Source of the DNA: an uncultured Elusimicrobiales bacterium | GTDB lineage: Bacteria; Elusimicrobiota; Elusimicrobia; Elusimicrobiales; Elusimicrobiaceae | Length of the DNA stretch: 13,429 bases | Direction: 5' to 3' | Assembly (NCBI GenBank): GCA_944322775.1 | Contig: CALUQA010000103.1 | Coordinates: forward strand, 1-13,429 | Shown here: one piece after another, positions 7,267 through 13,400 of the stretch | How positions within the stretch are numbered: the stretch's first letter is position 1 | Layout: each line of letters starts with the position of its first letter | Notes under the pieces: model-generated | Seen by the model: the letters and a program-made list of their open reading frames with translations, nothing else | Databases searched by the model: none | Told to the model about the DNA's origin: nothing | Translations under genes and position numbers: made by a program

Positions 7267-7297
7267 ATTATAAAGCCTGGAGCTTTCTCCAGGTCAA
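7267..7297 (-). promoter_or_regulatory. MerR-family type promoter/operator of the CMD gene
   Basis: On the minus strand, TTGACC (-35, 7292-7297) and TATAAT (-10, 7267-7272) are separated by 19 bp instead of 17. The spacer holds the perfect dyad CCTGGAG-N4-CTCCAGG (7276-7293). Overlong spacers filled by a dyad are the hallmark of promoters activated by DNA-twisting MerR-family regulators (MerR, SoxR, ZntR, AdhR/NmlR). No merR-like gene is in the window. Confidence 0.8.
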
Positions 7298-7321
7298 TAG
7301 GGTTTTAAACGGGCGTGTAAT

Positions 7322-7330
7322 TGCTATAAT
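7322..7330 (+). promoter_or_regulatory. Extended -10 promoter of the histidine kinase operon
   Basis: TGC-TATAAT, a perfect -10 with the TGn extension, ends 10 nt before the ATG at 7341. A -35 is poor (GTTTTA near 7302-7307). The leader would be only about 4 nt and there is no Shine-Dalgarno. Confidence 0.65.
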
Positions 7331-7340
7331 AAATAAGTAT

Positions 7341-9053
7341 ATGTCCATATTTTCTAAACTTTTTAAACTTTTTCTGACCGTGGTGCTCATGCCGCTTATC
7401 CCCATGGCGCTGCTGCTTGCCTATTATCAAAACCGCCAACAGGACAATATCTTGGAAACGCATTATAACTTGGCGGAAATCGTGTCTTACAACACCAATC
7501 ACTATATAGAAAATTTAAACTGGCGTTTGTCTTTCAGCCACCGTATTCCCTTTTTAACCGATAAAGAAGAAAGCATTCAGGCTGTGCTGCAAAACGCGCT
7601 GGACACCAACCCCGATTTTGTGTTTTTGGCCGTGCTGGACCAGTCCGGCCGCGAGCAATTGCGGACAAGCCGTTCAGCGGCAGAAGAGCAAGACGAAAAA
7701 ATAGATTTAAGTACAGACGCTTCCTTGGCGGACATGGCCCAAAACCCGCGCATTTATTTAACGGCTTTGCAGCAAACGCAAGCTGCGCCGGTGGCCGAGT
7801 TTGTCTATCCGCTGGCCGACGGACGGTTTTTATACGGCGTGCTAAGCCTGTACGATTTGCTGAATCAATTGCAGCAAATGCGCATCGGCCGCACGGGGCA
7901 GGTGTATTTGGTGCGTCCGGACGGGGACTTCTTTTTGCTTCCTTTTCAGTGGCAACCGGGTGTGAAAGAGGCCGATTTAAAACAAGTGTTTGACAGCAAA
8001 AACCGTTTTATAAAAAAACTTCCTTCCCAAAATGGCGAGATGGTGGGGGCGTATGCTCCTTCGGCCCCGCTGGGAGTGTATGTGGTGGTGCTGCAGCCGC
8101 GGGAAGAAGCACTGCGCAGTTTGTATTTTTCCAATATTGTCATTTTCCTTTTCTTGTTGGCCATTGCCACGCTGGCTTATTTTGGGGCGCTTACTTTTTC
8201 GCGCAGTTTGGGCGAGCCGATTGCCGCCCTGGCGCAAGGCGCGCGGGAAGTGAGCCGCGGCAATTTGGATCACCGGGTGAACGAAGACGTCGGTTGGGGG
8301 GAACTGCAGGAGCTGATTGCGTCTTTTAACAAGATGACGGCCGATTTAAAAGATTATCAGGCTTTGCAAATTAAAAACCAGGTCAGCGAAATGAAAGAGC
8401 AGGTTTTCCGCTCTGTCGCGCACGACTTGCGCGCCCCGTTGCTTGGCTTGCAAGGCTACATTTATTTGCTCTCCAGCGGCAAAGCCACGGAAGAACAAAA
8501 ACATGAATATCTGCAACGCATGAAAGAGGGAGCGCAAAATCTGTCTTCTTTGCTGGAAGACGTGCTGGCGGTGTCGCGCGTGGAAGCGGGCATGACGCTG
8601 CCCCAGCGCCAAAGCCTTTCTTTGCGGCCGCTTTTGCAAAACGTGTTGCATACCATAGAGCCTTCCGCGCAGGAAAAAGGCCTGCGGCTGGATTTGGATT
8701 GTGCCGAAGATTTAAAAGTATATGCAGACCCCAAACTGCTGCGCCGCATTGTGACCAATTTGCTTTCCAATGCCGTTAAATTTACGCAGCAGGGGTTTAT
8801 TGCTACCCAAGCCTATGAAGAAAACGGGCAGACGGTTGTATCCGTGCGTGACAGCGGCAAAGGCATGGACGAAAAACAATGCCGCGAAGTTTTTGAAAAA
8901 TACCGCCAAGTGGACGAAACGGCCGAAGGCTACGGGCTGGGGCTTTTTATCAGCCGTCAGCTGGCACGCGCCCACGGAGGGGATTTGACGGTGCAGTCTT
9001 TGCCCGGGCAGGGCAGCACGTTTATTTTGCGCTTGCCTAAGGAGGAAAAATGA
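7341..9053 (+). CDS. Membrane sensor histidine kinase with extracytoplasmic Cache-like domain, orphan
   Basis: The 570-residue protein has these parts in order. A first membrane segment (about 8-30) is followed by an extracytoplasmic region (about 30-258) with dCache features, RIGRTGQVYLVRPDGDFFLLP and GEMVGAYAPSAPLGVYVVV. A second membrane segment (about 264-288) and a HAMP linker come next. The HisKA box SVAHDLRAPL carries phosphorylatable H361. The ATPase domain has NLLSNAVKF (N473, N477), RDSGKGMD (D504), YGLGLFISRQLARAHGG (from 531) and GQGSTFILRLP. All catalytic elements are intact, so it should be an active kinase sensing a small ligand outside the membrane. No response regulator is in the window; the downstream partner overlaps it by ATGA and is an unknown membrane protein. 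The transcript seems to begin just before the ATG, with no Shine-Dalgarno. Confidence 0.94.
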   Translation: MSIFSKLFKLFLTVVLMPLIPMALLLAYYQNRQQDNILETHYNLAEIVSYNTNHYIENLNWRLSFSHRIPFLTDKEESIQAVLQNALDTNPDFVFLAVLDQSGREQLRTSRSAAEEQDEKIDLSTDASLADMAQNPRIYLTALQQTQAAPVAEFVYPLADGRFLYGVLSLYDLLNQLQQMRIGRTGQVYLVRPDGDFFLLPFQWQPGVKEADLKQVFDSKNRFIKKLPSQNGEMVGAYAPSAPLGVYVVVLQPREEALRSLYFSNIVIFLFLLAIATLAYFGALTFSRSLGEPIAALAQGAREVSRGNLDHRVNEDVGWGELQELIASFNKMTADLKDYQALQIKNQVSEMKEQVFRSVAHDLRAPLLGLQGYIYLLSSGKATEEQKHEYLQRMKEGAQNLSSLLEDVLAVSRVEAGMTLPQRQSLSLRPLLQNVLHTIEPSAQEKGLRLDLDCAEDLKVYADPKLLRRIVTNLLSNAVKFTQQGFIATQAYEENGQTVVSVRDSGKGMDEKQCREVFEKYRQVDETAEGYGLGLFISRQLARAHGGDLTVQSLPGQGSTFILRLPKEEK

Positions 9054-9760
9054 ACGTTTTTTGGCGTTTAGTGTTAGCTTATTATATTTGTGCGGTTTTG
9101 TTTTATAACCAGAGCTTTTTTTCCTGGCGGGACCGCAAGCCGCTTTTGGCCTGGGGCCTGCAGGTGGCTGGGTATTTTTTGCTTGGCGGCGCATTGACGT
9201 GGCCCTATCTTAATTTGTCTTGGCCGCTAGTAGGCTTGGTGGACGTTCCGGCCGTGGTGTGTTTGGCGGCGTTTGCCTTATTTGAAGCCACCAACAACAA
9301 AATGATGGTTTATCGTTCCGGCCAACAAAAAGGCCATGTGCTTACGTTTGTGGTACATGACGTTTTGGCTCTCTTGTTTATTTTGTTGTGCGCGCCCACC
9401 AAAGTGCTGTATGAAACGGGCAATTTAATGGCCGAACCGTGGATTTTATGTGCGGTTGGTCTTTTGGTCGTTACCAAAATGTTCAGCGTATTTATTTTTA
9501 TGGCGGAACAGGATTTGTATGGGCGTGACGTGCCCACTATGGACGAAAGTTTTGTGACGATGCTCATGCGTTTGATTTTTTATTTGATGACCTTGCTGCC
9601 CGGCTGGCGCTGGGTGCTGTGGTGTGTGGTGTGGCTGTGGGCCTGCCGCATGGCGCGGCAAAGCCGGCTGATGGATTTTTCCCGCTTTGCGTTGTATTTC
9701 AGCGCGTTTGGGTCCATGGCGGTGGGGTTGCTGGTTAAATGGAGTTTCTTTTTGCAATGA
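9050..9760 (+). CDS. Polytopic membrane protein of unknown function, coupled to the histidine kinase
   Basis: The 236-residue protein is almost wholly hydrophobic, with about seven or eight membrane segments (roughly 5-20, 33-51, 59-80, 96-115, 131-151, 168-184, 186-200, 212-229). I do not recognise the family. Conserved-looking polar spots are FEATNNKMMVYRSG (about 78-91), VVHDV (101-105) and FMAEQDLYGRD (150-160), which could line a site in or near the membrane. The ATG overlaps the kinase stop by ATGA and is preceded by AAGGAGG, so co-translation with the kinase is expected. Its own stop overlaps the exonuclease start in the same way. The coupling makes a role in signal input or output of the kinase plausible, for example as a sensor partner, but that is inference. 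Confidence 0.82.
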   Translation: MNVFWRLVLAYYICAVLFYNQSFFSWRDRKPLLAWGLQVAGYFLLGGALTWPYLNLSWPLVGLVDVPAVVCLAAFALFEATNNKMMVYRSGQQKGHVLTFVVHDVLALLFILLCAPTKVLYETGNLMAEPWILCAVGLLVVTKMFSVFIFMAEQDLYGRDVPTMDESFVTMLMRLIFYLMTLLPGWRWVLWCVVWLWACRMARQSRLMDFSRFALYFSAFGSMAVGLLVKWSFFLQ

Positions 9761-10368
9761 CAACCGCGCTTACCGATGTTAAATTTGCTTGTTTAGATAC
9801 CGAAACGACAGGCCTTTCCCCTCAGGCGGGCGGCAAAATATGTGAAATTGCCGTTTCCGTCAGCCAAAATGGTCGCAAGCTGGAAGAGTTTACCACCCTG
9901 TTAAACCCCGGCATGCCCATGCACCCCGATGTGATAGCCATACACGGCATTACCAATGACATGGTCAAAGACGCACCGTCTTTTGCCGACATTCTGCCGC
10001 GGCTTTTGGCCCTGTTGGACGGGTGTGTGTTGGTGGCACATAATGCCGAGTTTGACCTTTCCTTCCTGCGCAGCGAAACACAGTCCTGCGGCCTGCGCCT
10101 GCCGGATTATCCGGTGGTGGACACCTTAAAACTGGCCCGCAAAAATGGCCGCTTTCACCGCAATAATTTAGGGGTGATTGCCGCTTCTTTGGGCATTAGC
10201 GCCGAAGGAGCCCACCGCGCCATGGCCGATGTGCGCATGACGGAAAAAATCCTGTATAACTTTTTGCACGAGTTTGCCCGTTGCGGCGTGTGCACGTTGG
10301 AAGAACTGCAAAAGTATCAGTTCAAACGCCATGACACGGCCGTGCTGGGGCTTACGCCCCTGCCGTGA
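9757..10368 (+). CDS. DnaQ-like 3'-5' exonuclease (DEDDh family)
   Basis: The 203-residue protein consists essentially of one DEDDh exonuclease domain. ExoI is FACLDTETTGL with D14 and E16, ExoII is AHNAEFDLSFL with D100, and ExoIII is AHRAMADVRMT with H153 and D158, so all metal and general-base residues are present. This matches the proofreading epsilon subunit of DNA polymerase III and the related stand-alone exonuclease domain of PolC/DinG-like proteins. Which of these cannot be settled without a tree, and no polymerase gene is close by. The ATG at 9757 overlaps the preceding TGA and is preferred; an in-frame ATG at 9739 would add six residues. Its place as third gene in a sensor-kinase operon is unusual for a replication protein. 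Confidence 0.9.
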   Translation: MTTALTDVKFACLDTETTGLSPQAGGKICEIAVSVSQNGRKLEEFTTLLNPGMPMHPDVIAIHGITNDMVKDAPSFADILPRLLALLDGCVLVAHNAEFDLSFLRSETQSCGLRLPDYPVVDTLKLARKNGRFHRNNLGVIAASLGISAEGAHRAMADVRMTEKILYNFLHEFARCGVCTLEELQKYQFKRHDTAVLGLTPLP

Positions 10369-10436
10369 CGCGCAGGCGGACACTTTCATATAATATAAGT
10401 AATAAGGCCGCTTACGCGGCAGATAAGTAAGGAGTG
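10365..10436 (+). promoter_or_regulatory. Promoter, leader hairpin and ribosome binding site of gpmI
   Basis: TATAAT (10389-10394) has GTGACG (10365-10370) 18 bp upstream as -35. The leader of about 40 nt holds a small hairpin GCCGC-TTAC-GCGGC (10407-10420), then AAGGAG just before the ATG at 10441. A sister hairpin GGGGC-TTAC-GCCCC (10347-10360) lies at the end of the exonuclease gene; neither has a T-run, so neither is a terminator. Confidence 0.7.
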
Positions 10437-10440
10437 TTTT

Positions 10441-11988
10441 ATGAAAAAAGTGGTTTTAATTATTCGCGACGGCTGGGGTGACGCCAAACCCGGCAAATAC
10501 AATGCCGTCAGCAATGCCAAAACGCCGAATATGGACAAATATTTGGCCAAATGGCCGCATACCCAAATTGAAGCGTCTGGCGAGCAGGTCGGTTTGCCCG
10601 CGGGCTATATGGGCTCTTCTGAAGTGGGCCACCTGAACATGGGGGCGGGACGCATTGTGGTGCAGGAACTTAAACGCCTTAAAGACACCATTGAAGACGG
10701 CTCTTTGTTCAAATCGGCCGCGTTTGCCGCCACGATTGACAACTGCCTCAAAAACCATAAAGCGCTGCACGTGATGGGCCTGGTGCAGGACGAAGGCGTG
10801 CATGCCCACCAAGACCACTTGTTTGCCATTTTGAAATACGCCGCCGAAAAAGGCATTAAACAAGTATATATTCACTTTTTCTCCGACGGGCGCGATACGC
10901 CGCCGAAATCTTCCATCGGGTTTATCCGCAAACTGGAAGATGTTATTAAAGAATGCGGCGTGGGCCAAATTGCCACGATCCAGGGCCGCTACTACGCCAT
11001 GGACCGCAGCGAAAATTGGGATTTGACCGACAAAGCCTATAACCTGATTGTGCACGCTCAGGGCGCACATGCCGCCACGGCCGAAGAAGCCGTGCAAACG
11101 GATTATGACACCCTCAAAACGCCCGACGGCGGCCCCATGGTGGACGTATATATTCCGGCCACGGTGCTGGGTGACTATAAAGGCATGAGCGAAGGCGACA
11201 GCGTGATTTTCTTTAACTTCCGCCAGGACCGCGCCATTCAGCTGACCAAAGCCTTTATTGACCCCGCTTACCCGGGCAAAATCAACCGCGTGCCGTGCGT
11301 GTATTGCGGCTTGACCAAATATTACGACTCTTTCCCGTACAATGCCTTGCCGTCTATGACCGACGGCGGCGGTATGGATAACCTGCTGGGCCAAGTCATT
11401 TCCGAAGCGGGCCTGAAGCAGCTGCGCTTGGCCGAAACGCAAAAGTTCAAACACGTTACGTCCTTCTTCAACGGCAAGCAAATCCAGCCGTATAAAGGCG
11501 AAGACCGCATTGAAATTAAGGGCCGCTTTGATCCCTCCACCTTTGCCGAACATCCGGAAATGGAAGCCTACCGCGTGGCGGACGAAGCCGTCAAACAAGT
11601 GGAAGGCGGCAAGTATGACTTTATCGTCATCAACTTTGCCAACGGCGATATGGTGGGCCACACCGGCAACTTTAACTCCGTCGTCAAAGCCATTGAAGTG
11701 GTGGACGAATGCGTGGGTAAAGTGACCGAAGCCGCCCTGGCCAAAGGCTATGCCGTCATGATTACGGCCGACCACGGCAACGCCGAAGAAATGTGGGACG
11801 AAAAAATCAATATGCCCAAAACGGCGCATACCACCAACCTGGTGGATTTCGTCTATGTCAACCCCGAAGACCCCAACGCCAAAATGGCCGCCACGGGCAA
11901 CTTGGGTGACATTGCCGTAACGGTTCTGCAGGTGATGGGCCTTAAAAAACCGGCCGACATGACTGCCAAGAGCCTGATTGAAAAATAA
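10441..11988 (+). CDS. gpmI: 2,3-bisphosphoglycerate-independent phosphoglycerate mutase
   Basis: This glycolytic and gluconeogenic enzyme interconverts 3- and 2-phosphoglycerate with two Mn ions, in the alkaline phosphatase superfamily. The 515-residue length is normal. Visible active-site residues are D10 (RDGWG), catalytic S60 (GSSEVGHLNMGAGR), D403 and H407 (GDMVGHTGN), D444 and H445 (TADHGNAEE) and H463 (AHTTN). Their numbering almost coincides with the Geobacillus stearothermophilus enzyme. Two positions next to catalytic residues differ from the commonest sequence: Arg9 before D10 (usually Leu) and Ser59 before S60 (usually Asn). It is transcribed alone from its own promoter and ends in a strong terminator. 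Identity is secure. Confidence 0.97.
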   Translation: MKKVVLIIRDGWGDAKPGKYNAVSNAKTPNMDKYLAKWPHTQIEASGEQVGLPAGYMGSSEVGHLNMGAGRIVVQELKRLKDTIEDGSLFKSAAFAATIDNCLKNHKALHVMGLVQDEGVHAHQDHLFAILKYAAEKGIKQVYIHFFSDGRDTPPKSSIGFIRKLEDVIKECGVGQIATIQGRYYAMDRSENWDLTDKAYNLIVHAQGAHAATAEEAVQTDYDTLKTPDGGPMVDVYIPATVLGDYKGMSEGDSVIFFNFRQDRAIQLTKAFIDPAYPGKINRVPCVYCGLTKYYDSFPYNALPSMTDGGGMDNLLGQVISEAGLKQLRLAETQKFKHVTSFFNGKQIQPYKGEDRIEIKGRFDPSTFAEHPEMEAYRVADEAVKQVEGGKYDFIVINFANGDMVGHTGNFNSVVKAIEVVDECVGKVTEAALAKGYAVMITADHGNAEEMWDEKINMPKTAHTTNLVDFVYVNPEDPNAKMAATGNLGDIAVTVLQVMGLKKPADMTAKSLIEK

Positions 11989-12003
11989 GTTCTGCTGGTA
12001 TGT

Positions 12004-12042
12004 AAACGGGGACAAACGAAAGTTTGCCCCCGTTTTTATTTT
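12004..12042 (+). terminator. Intrinsic terminator after gpmI
   Basis: AAACGGGG (12004-12011), CAAAC, a GAAA tetraloop (12018-12021), GTTTG and CCCCGTTT (12028-12035) form a long stem with a single mismatch. It runs into TTTTTATTTT about 15 nt after the gpmI stop. Confidence 0.95.
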
Positions 12043-12066
12043 ACACCCGGATAAAAAAAGTAAAAT
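12040..12066 (+). promoter_or_regulatory. Candidate promoter of the DUF167 gene (leaderless geometry)
   Basis: TTTACA (12040-12045) and TAAAAT (12061-12066) are 15 bp apart; shifting the -35 by one (TTTTAC) gives 16. Six bases separate TAAAAT from the ATG at 12073. There is no Shine-Dalgarno. The -35 overlaps the T-run of the gpmI terminator. Confidence 0.55.
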
Positions 12067-12072
12067 AAACCT

Positions 12073-12300
12073 ATGGAAAGTTATATTAAAGTAAAAGTGC
12101 ACGCCGGCGAGAAAAAAGAAAAACTGCTGCAAAAATCCGCCGACACCTTTGAAATTTGGGTCAAAGCCCCGGCCGAACGCGGCCTGGCCAACGCCGCCGT
12201 GCGCACGGTCTTGGCGGCGCATTTGGGTGTGGCGGAAAATAAACTTTCCCTTATCAAAGGGGCCACCTCTCCGGCCAAAATATTTTTGCTGCGGAAATAA
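12073..12300 (+). CDS. DUF167 / YggU-family small protein
   Basis: The 75-residue protein is the usual single-domain size of DUF167. Its pattern fits well: an initial beta hairpin (IKVKVHAGEKK), FEIWVKAPAERGLANAAV corresponding to the family's v-x-v-x-A-P-x-x-G-x-A-N core, then an LAAHLGV helix and KGATSPAKIFLL corresponding to G-x-x-S-x-x-K. The biochemical role of the family is not established; it is often found near cell-division or proline-synthesis genes, but here it is between gpmI and a secreted protein. The two residues that vary are the common Pro-Pro, here Pro-Ala, and Gly-Lys-Ala-Asn, here Gly-Leu-Ala-Asn. No Shine-Dalgarno is present and a -10-like box is exactly 6 nt before the ATG. 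Confidence 0.88.
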   Translation: MESYIKVKVHAGEKKEKLLQKSADTFEIWVKAPAERGLANAAVRTVLAAHLGVAENKLSLIKGATSPAKIFLLRK

Positions 12301-12384
12301 TTGCTATTTAACACAGTTGTTGCAAAAGCCAACGCAGATGCTTGTATGGCTGGGCTAAAGGCTGCACCAAAGCTTGCCTGTTCC

Positions 12385-12393
12385 TGCTATAAT
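12385..12393 (+). promoter_or_regulatory. Extended -10 promoter of the secreted-protein gene
   Basis: TGC-TATAAT is a perfect extended -10. No clear -35 is visible. The leader of about 20 nt contains AAAAGGA at good distance from the ATG at 12421. Confidence 0.7.
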
Positions 12394-12420
12394 ATACCAA
12401 ACCCCCAAAAAGGATAAAAT

Positions 12421-13194
12421 ATGAAAAAATTTTTATTTTTCTTTTTGATTGTCTGCCTAGCCCCAGTTGCCTTTGCGGCGACGCCTTTAAAGTCTTCCCC
12501 TCGGACGGAAAGACTGGAAGGCGCCCTGGAAGAACAGTTGCAGCAGGCGGCGGCCGCCGTTCAAAATGCATCTAAAGAGCAAGAGCCTTTTTTGCAAATT
12601 CTGCAAAAAAGCCCCCGGCCCGTTCTGCCTTTTTTTAAATATGACGGCAAAATTTCCCTGGTTACCATGAGAGAATTCTTCGCTTCCACCCCGGCAGATG
12701 GCGTGCGTTATGTGGGCACTTATGGCGCTTCTACATGCATTATTGTCGTTATCGTCAGCAAAAAAGACGGCCGTGTGGTAAGCACCGGCTTGGCCCATAT
12801 AGATGCAACCTGCCTGGTAAATGAATCTGGCGCCTTTTTCGGCCAGTCTATTTTAGAAGGGGACGAAGCAGACATCTATTTGTTATCCTCGTACGGAGAT
12901 GAAGACACCGCCTTGCGTATTTTAAAGTTTATTTCTTTTTATGAAAGAGACGGCCGGAAATTTTCCTATTTTGTTAATTTAAGGGGGCCGGAGGCGGTGG
13001 TAATCAATGCGCAAACGGGGGAAGTGTTTGAAGGCTGCCCAATAGATTGTTTGGATCTTTCTCCCCAAGAGCTTACAAAACGTATTGACCATACCGCCAT
13101 GCAAATAGCGTTTCCGTCTGCGTTAAAGCCGTCTTTGCCACAGGTGGAGCTTTATAAGCGGCGTTTTGAAGAAAGCTCGGACGATGAAGAATAA
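12421..13194 (+). CDS. Secreted protein of unknown function with a CheD-like T-x5-C...H pattern
   Basis: The 257-residue protein has a clear signal peptide (KKFLFFFLIVCLAPVAFA, cut after residue 19 or 20), so it is exported. Residues 28-60 look like an amphipathic, Gln/Ala-rich helix. The central part, about 85-200, looks like an alternating alpha/beta domain. It holds TYGASTCIIVVIV (T100, G102, C106), then GLAHID (H126), a pattern like the TxGxxSC...H active site of CheD glutamine deamidases, where the Thr-Cys distance is also six. The Cys-His distance is 20 here and about 17 in CheD. A CPIDC pair lies further on, and the protein ends in an acidic tail (SSDDEE). The family is not recognised. 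It has its own promoter and ribosome binding site, and no neighbour suggests a role. Confidence 0.8.
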   Translation: MKKFLFFFLIVCLAPVAFAATPLKSSPRTERLEGALEEQLQQAAAAVQNASKEQEPFLQILQKSPRPVLPFFKYDGKISLVTMREFFASTPADGVRYVGTYGASTCIIVVIVSKKDGRVVSTGLAHIDATCLVNESGAFFGQSILEGDEADIYLLSSYGDEDTALRILKFISFYERDGRKFSYFVNLRGPEAVVINAQTGEVFEGCPIDCLDLSPQELTKRIDHTAMQIAFPSALKPSLPQVELYKRRFEESSDDEE

Positions 13195-13230
13195 AAGCCC
13201 GGTAACGGTCTGACTTTTTTAAATTAGTAA

Positions 13231-13259
13231 TTGCCAGATAAAATTTATTTTGTTATAAT
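13231..13259 (+). promoter_or_regulatory. Strong sigma70-type promoter of a small transcript
   Basis: TTGCCA (13231-13236), 17-bp spacer, TATAAT (13254-13259). This is the best-formed promoter in the window; transcription should start near A13266. The next 135 nt contain no credible coding frame. Confidence 0.82.
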
Positions 13260-13265
13260 AAACCT

Positions 13266-13363
13266 AAGGAAAGAATCGCCCGGGCCGCAGGTGCAACAGT
13301 GCCCAAAAGAGATTCGATAAAACCTATGCGAGGCGGTAATAGACGCCTTGTGAGGTTTTTTTT
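13266..13363 (+). ncRNA. Predicted ~98-nt small RNA or attenuated leader upstream of rpsF
   Basis: A strong promoter is followed 98 nt later by a strong terminator with no reading frame of note between, so a discrete short RNA is predicted. The 5' domain can close through GAATC (13273-13277) and GATTC (13311-13315), with inner GGGC (13282-13285) and GCCC (13301-13304) around an unpaired loop of about 15 nt. The 3' domain is the terminator hairpin. It lacks the GGAAGCAG apical motif of signal recognition particle RNA and is too short for 6S or tmRNA. It may be a stand-alone sRNA, or a leader in which termination controls rpsF, for example by ribosomal protein S6-S18 feedback. The sequence does not decide between these. 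Confidence 0.6.
13319..13363 (+). terminator. Intrinsic terminator 3' of the small RNA
   Basis: AAAACCT (13319-13325) pairs with AGGTTTT (13353-13359) and GCGAGGCG (13328-13335) with CGCCTTGT (13344-13351). The loop is GTAATAGA, there is one small internal loop, and eight T residues follow (13356-13363). It lies 37 nt before the putative rpsF start. Confidence 0.93.
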
Positions 13364-13388
13364 CTGGAAAATTAGAAAGAGAAAATAG

Positions 13389-13394
13389 TATAAT
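13389..13394 (+). promoter_or_regulatory. Candidate -10 box for rpsF (leaderless geometry)
   Basis: TATAAT lies exactly 6 nt before the ATG at 13401, with no Shine-Dalgarno between. The -35 region is weak. It would allow rpsF expression independent of the upstream terminator. Confidence 0.5.
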
Positions 13395-13400
13395 AAATCT

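Noticed and set aside
9739..9756. Upstream ATG for the exonuclease
   Set aside because: It lacks a ribosome binding site; the ATG at 9757 uses the ATGA overlap seen at the other junctions of the operon.
10456..12222. A 588-codon open frame on the minus strand opposite gpmI
   Set aside because: It lies wholly antisense to an unmistakable gpmI, has low-complexity Phe/His/Gly/Val-rich composition typical of the mirror of GC-biased codons, and matches no family. The same holds for 4023-5273 (minus) opposite etfBA.
13194..13222. Terminator after the secreted-protein gene
   Set aside because: There is a T-run (TTTTTT) but only a weak AAAAG/CTTTT pairing before it, with no stable GC stem.
13319..13359. 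Second half of a TPP riboswitch (AACCU...GGUAAU resemblance)
   Set aside because: The CUGAGA motif of the first half is missing, and the resemblance is explained by the terminator stem and its GTAATAGA loop.
13266..13363. Signal recognition particle RNA (ffs)
   Set aside because: Length fits, but the conserved apical GGAAGCAG loop is absent on both strands.
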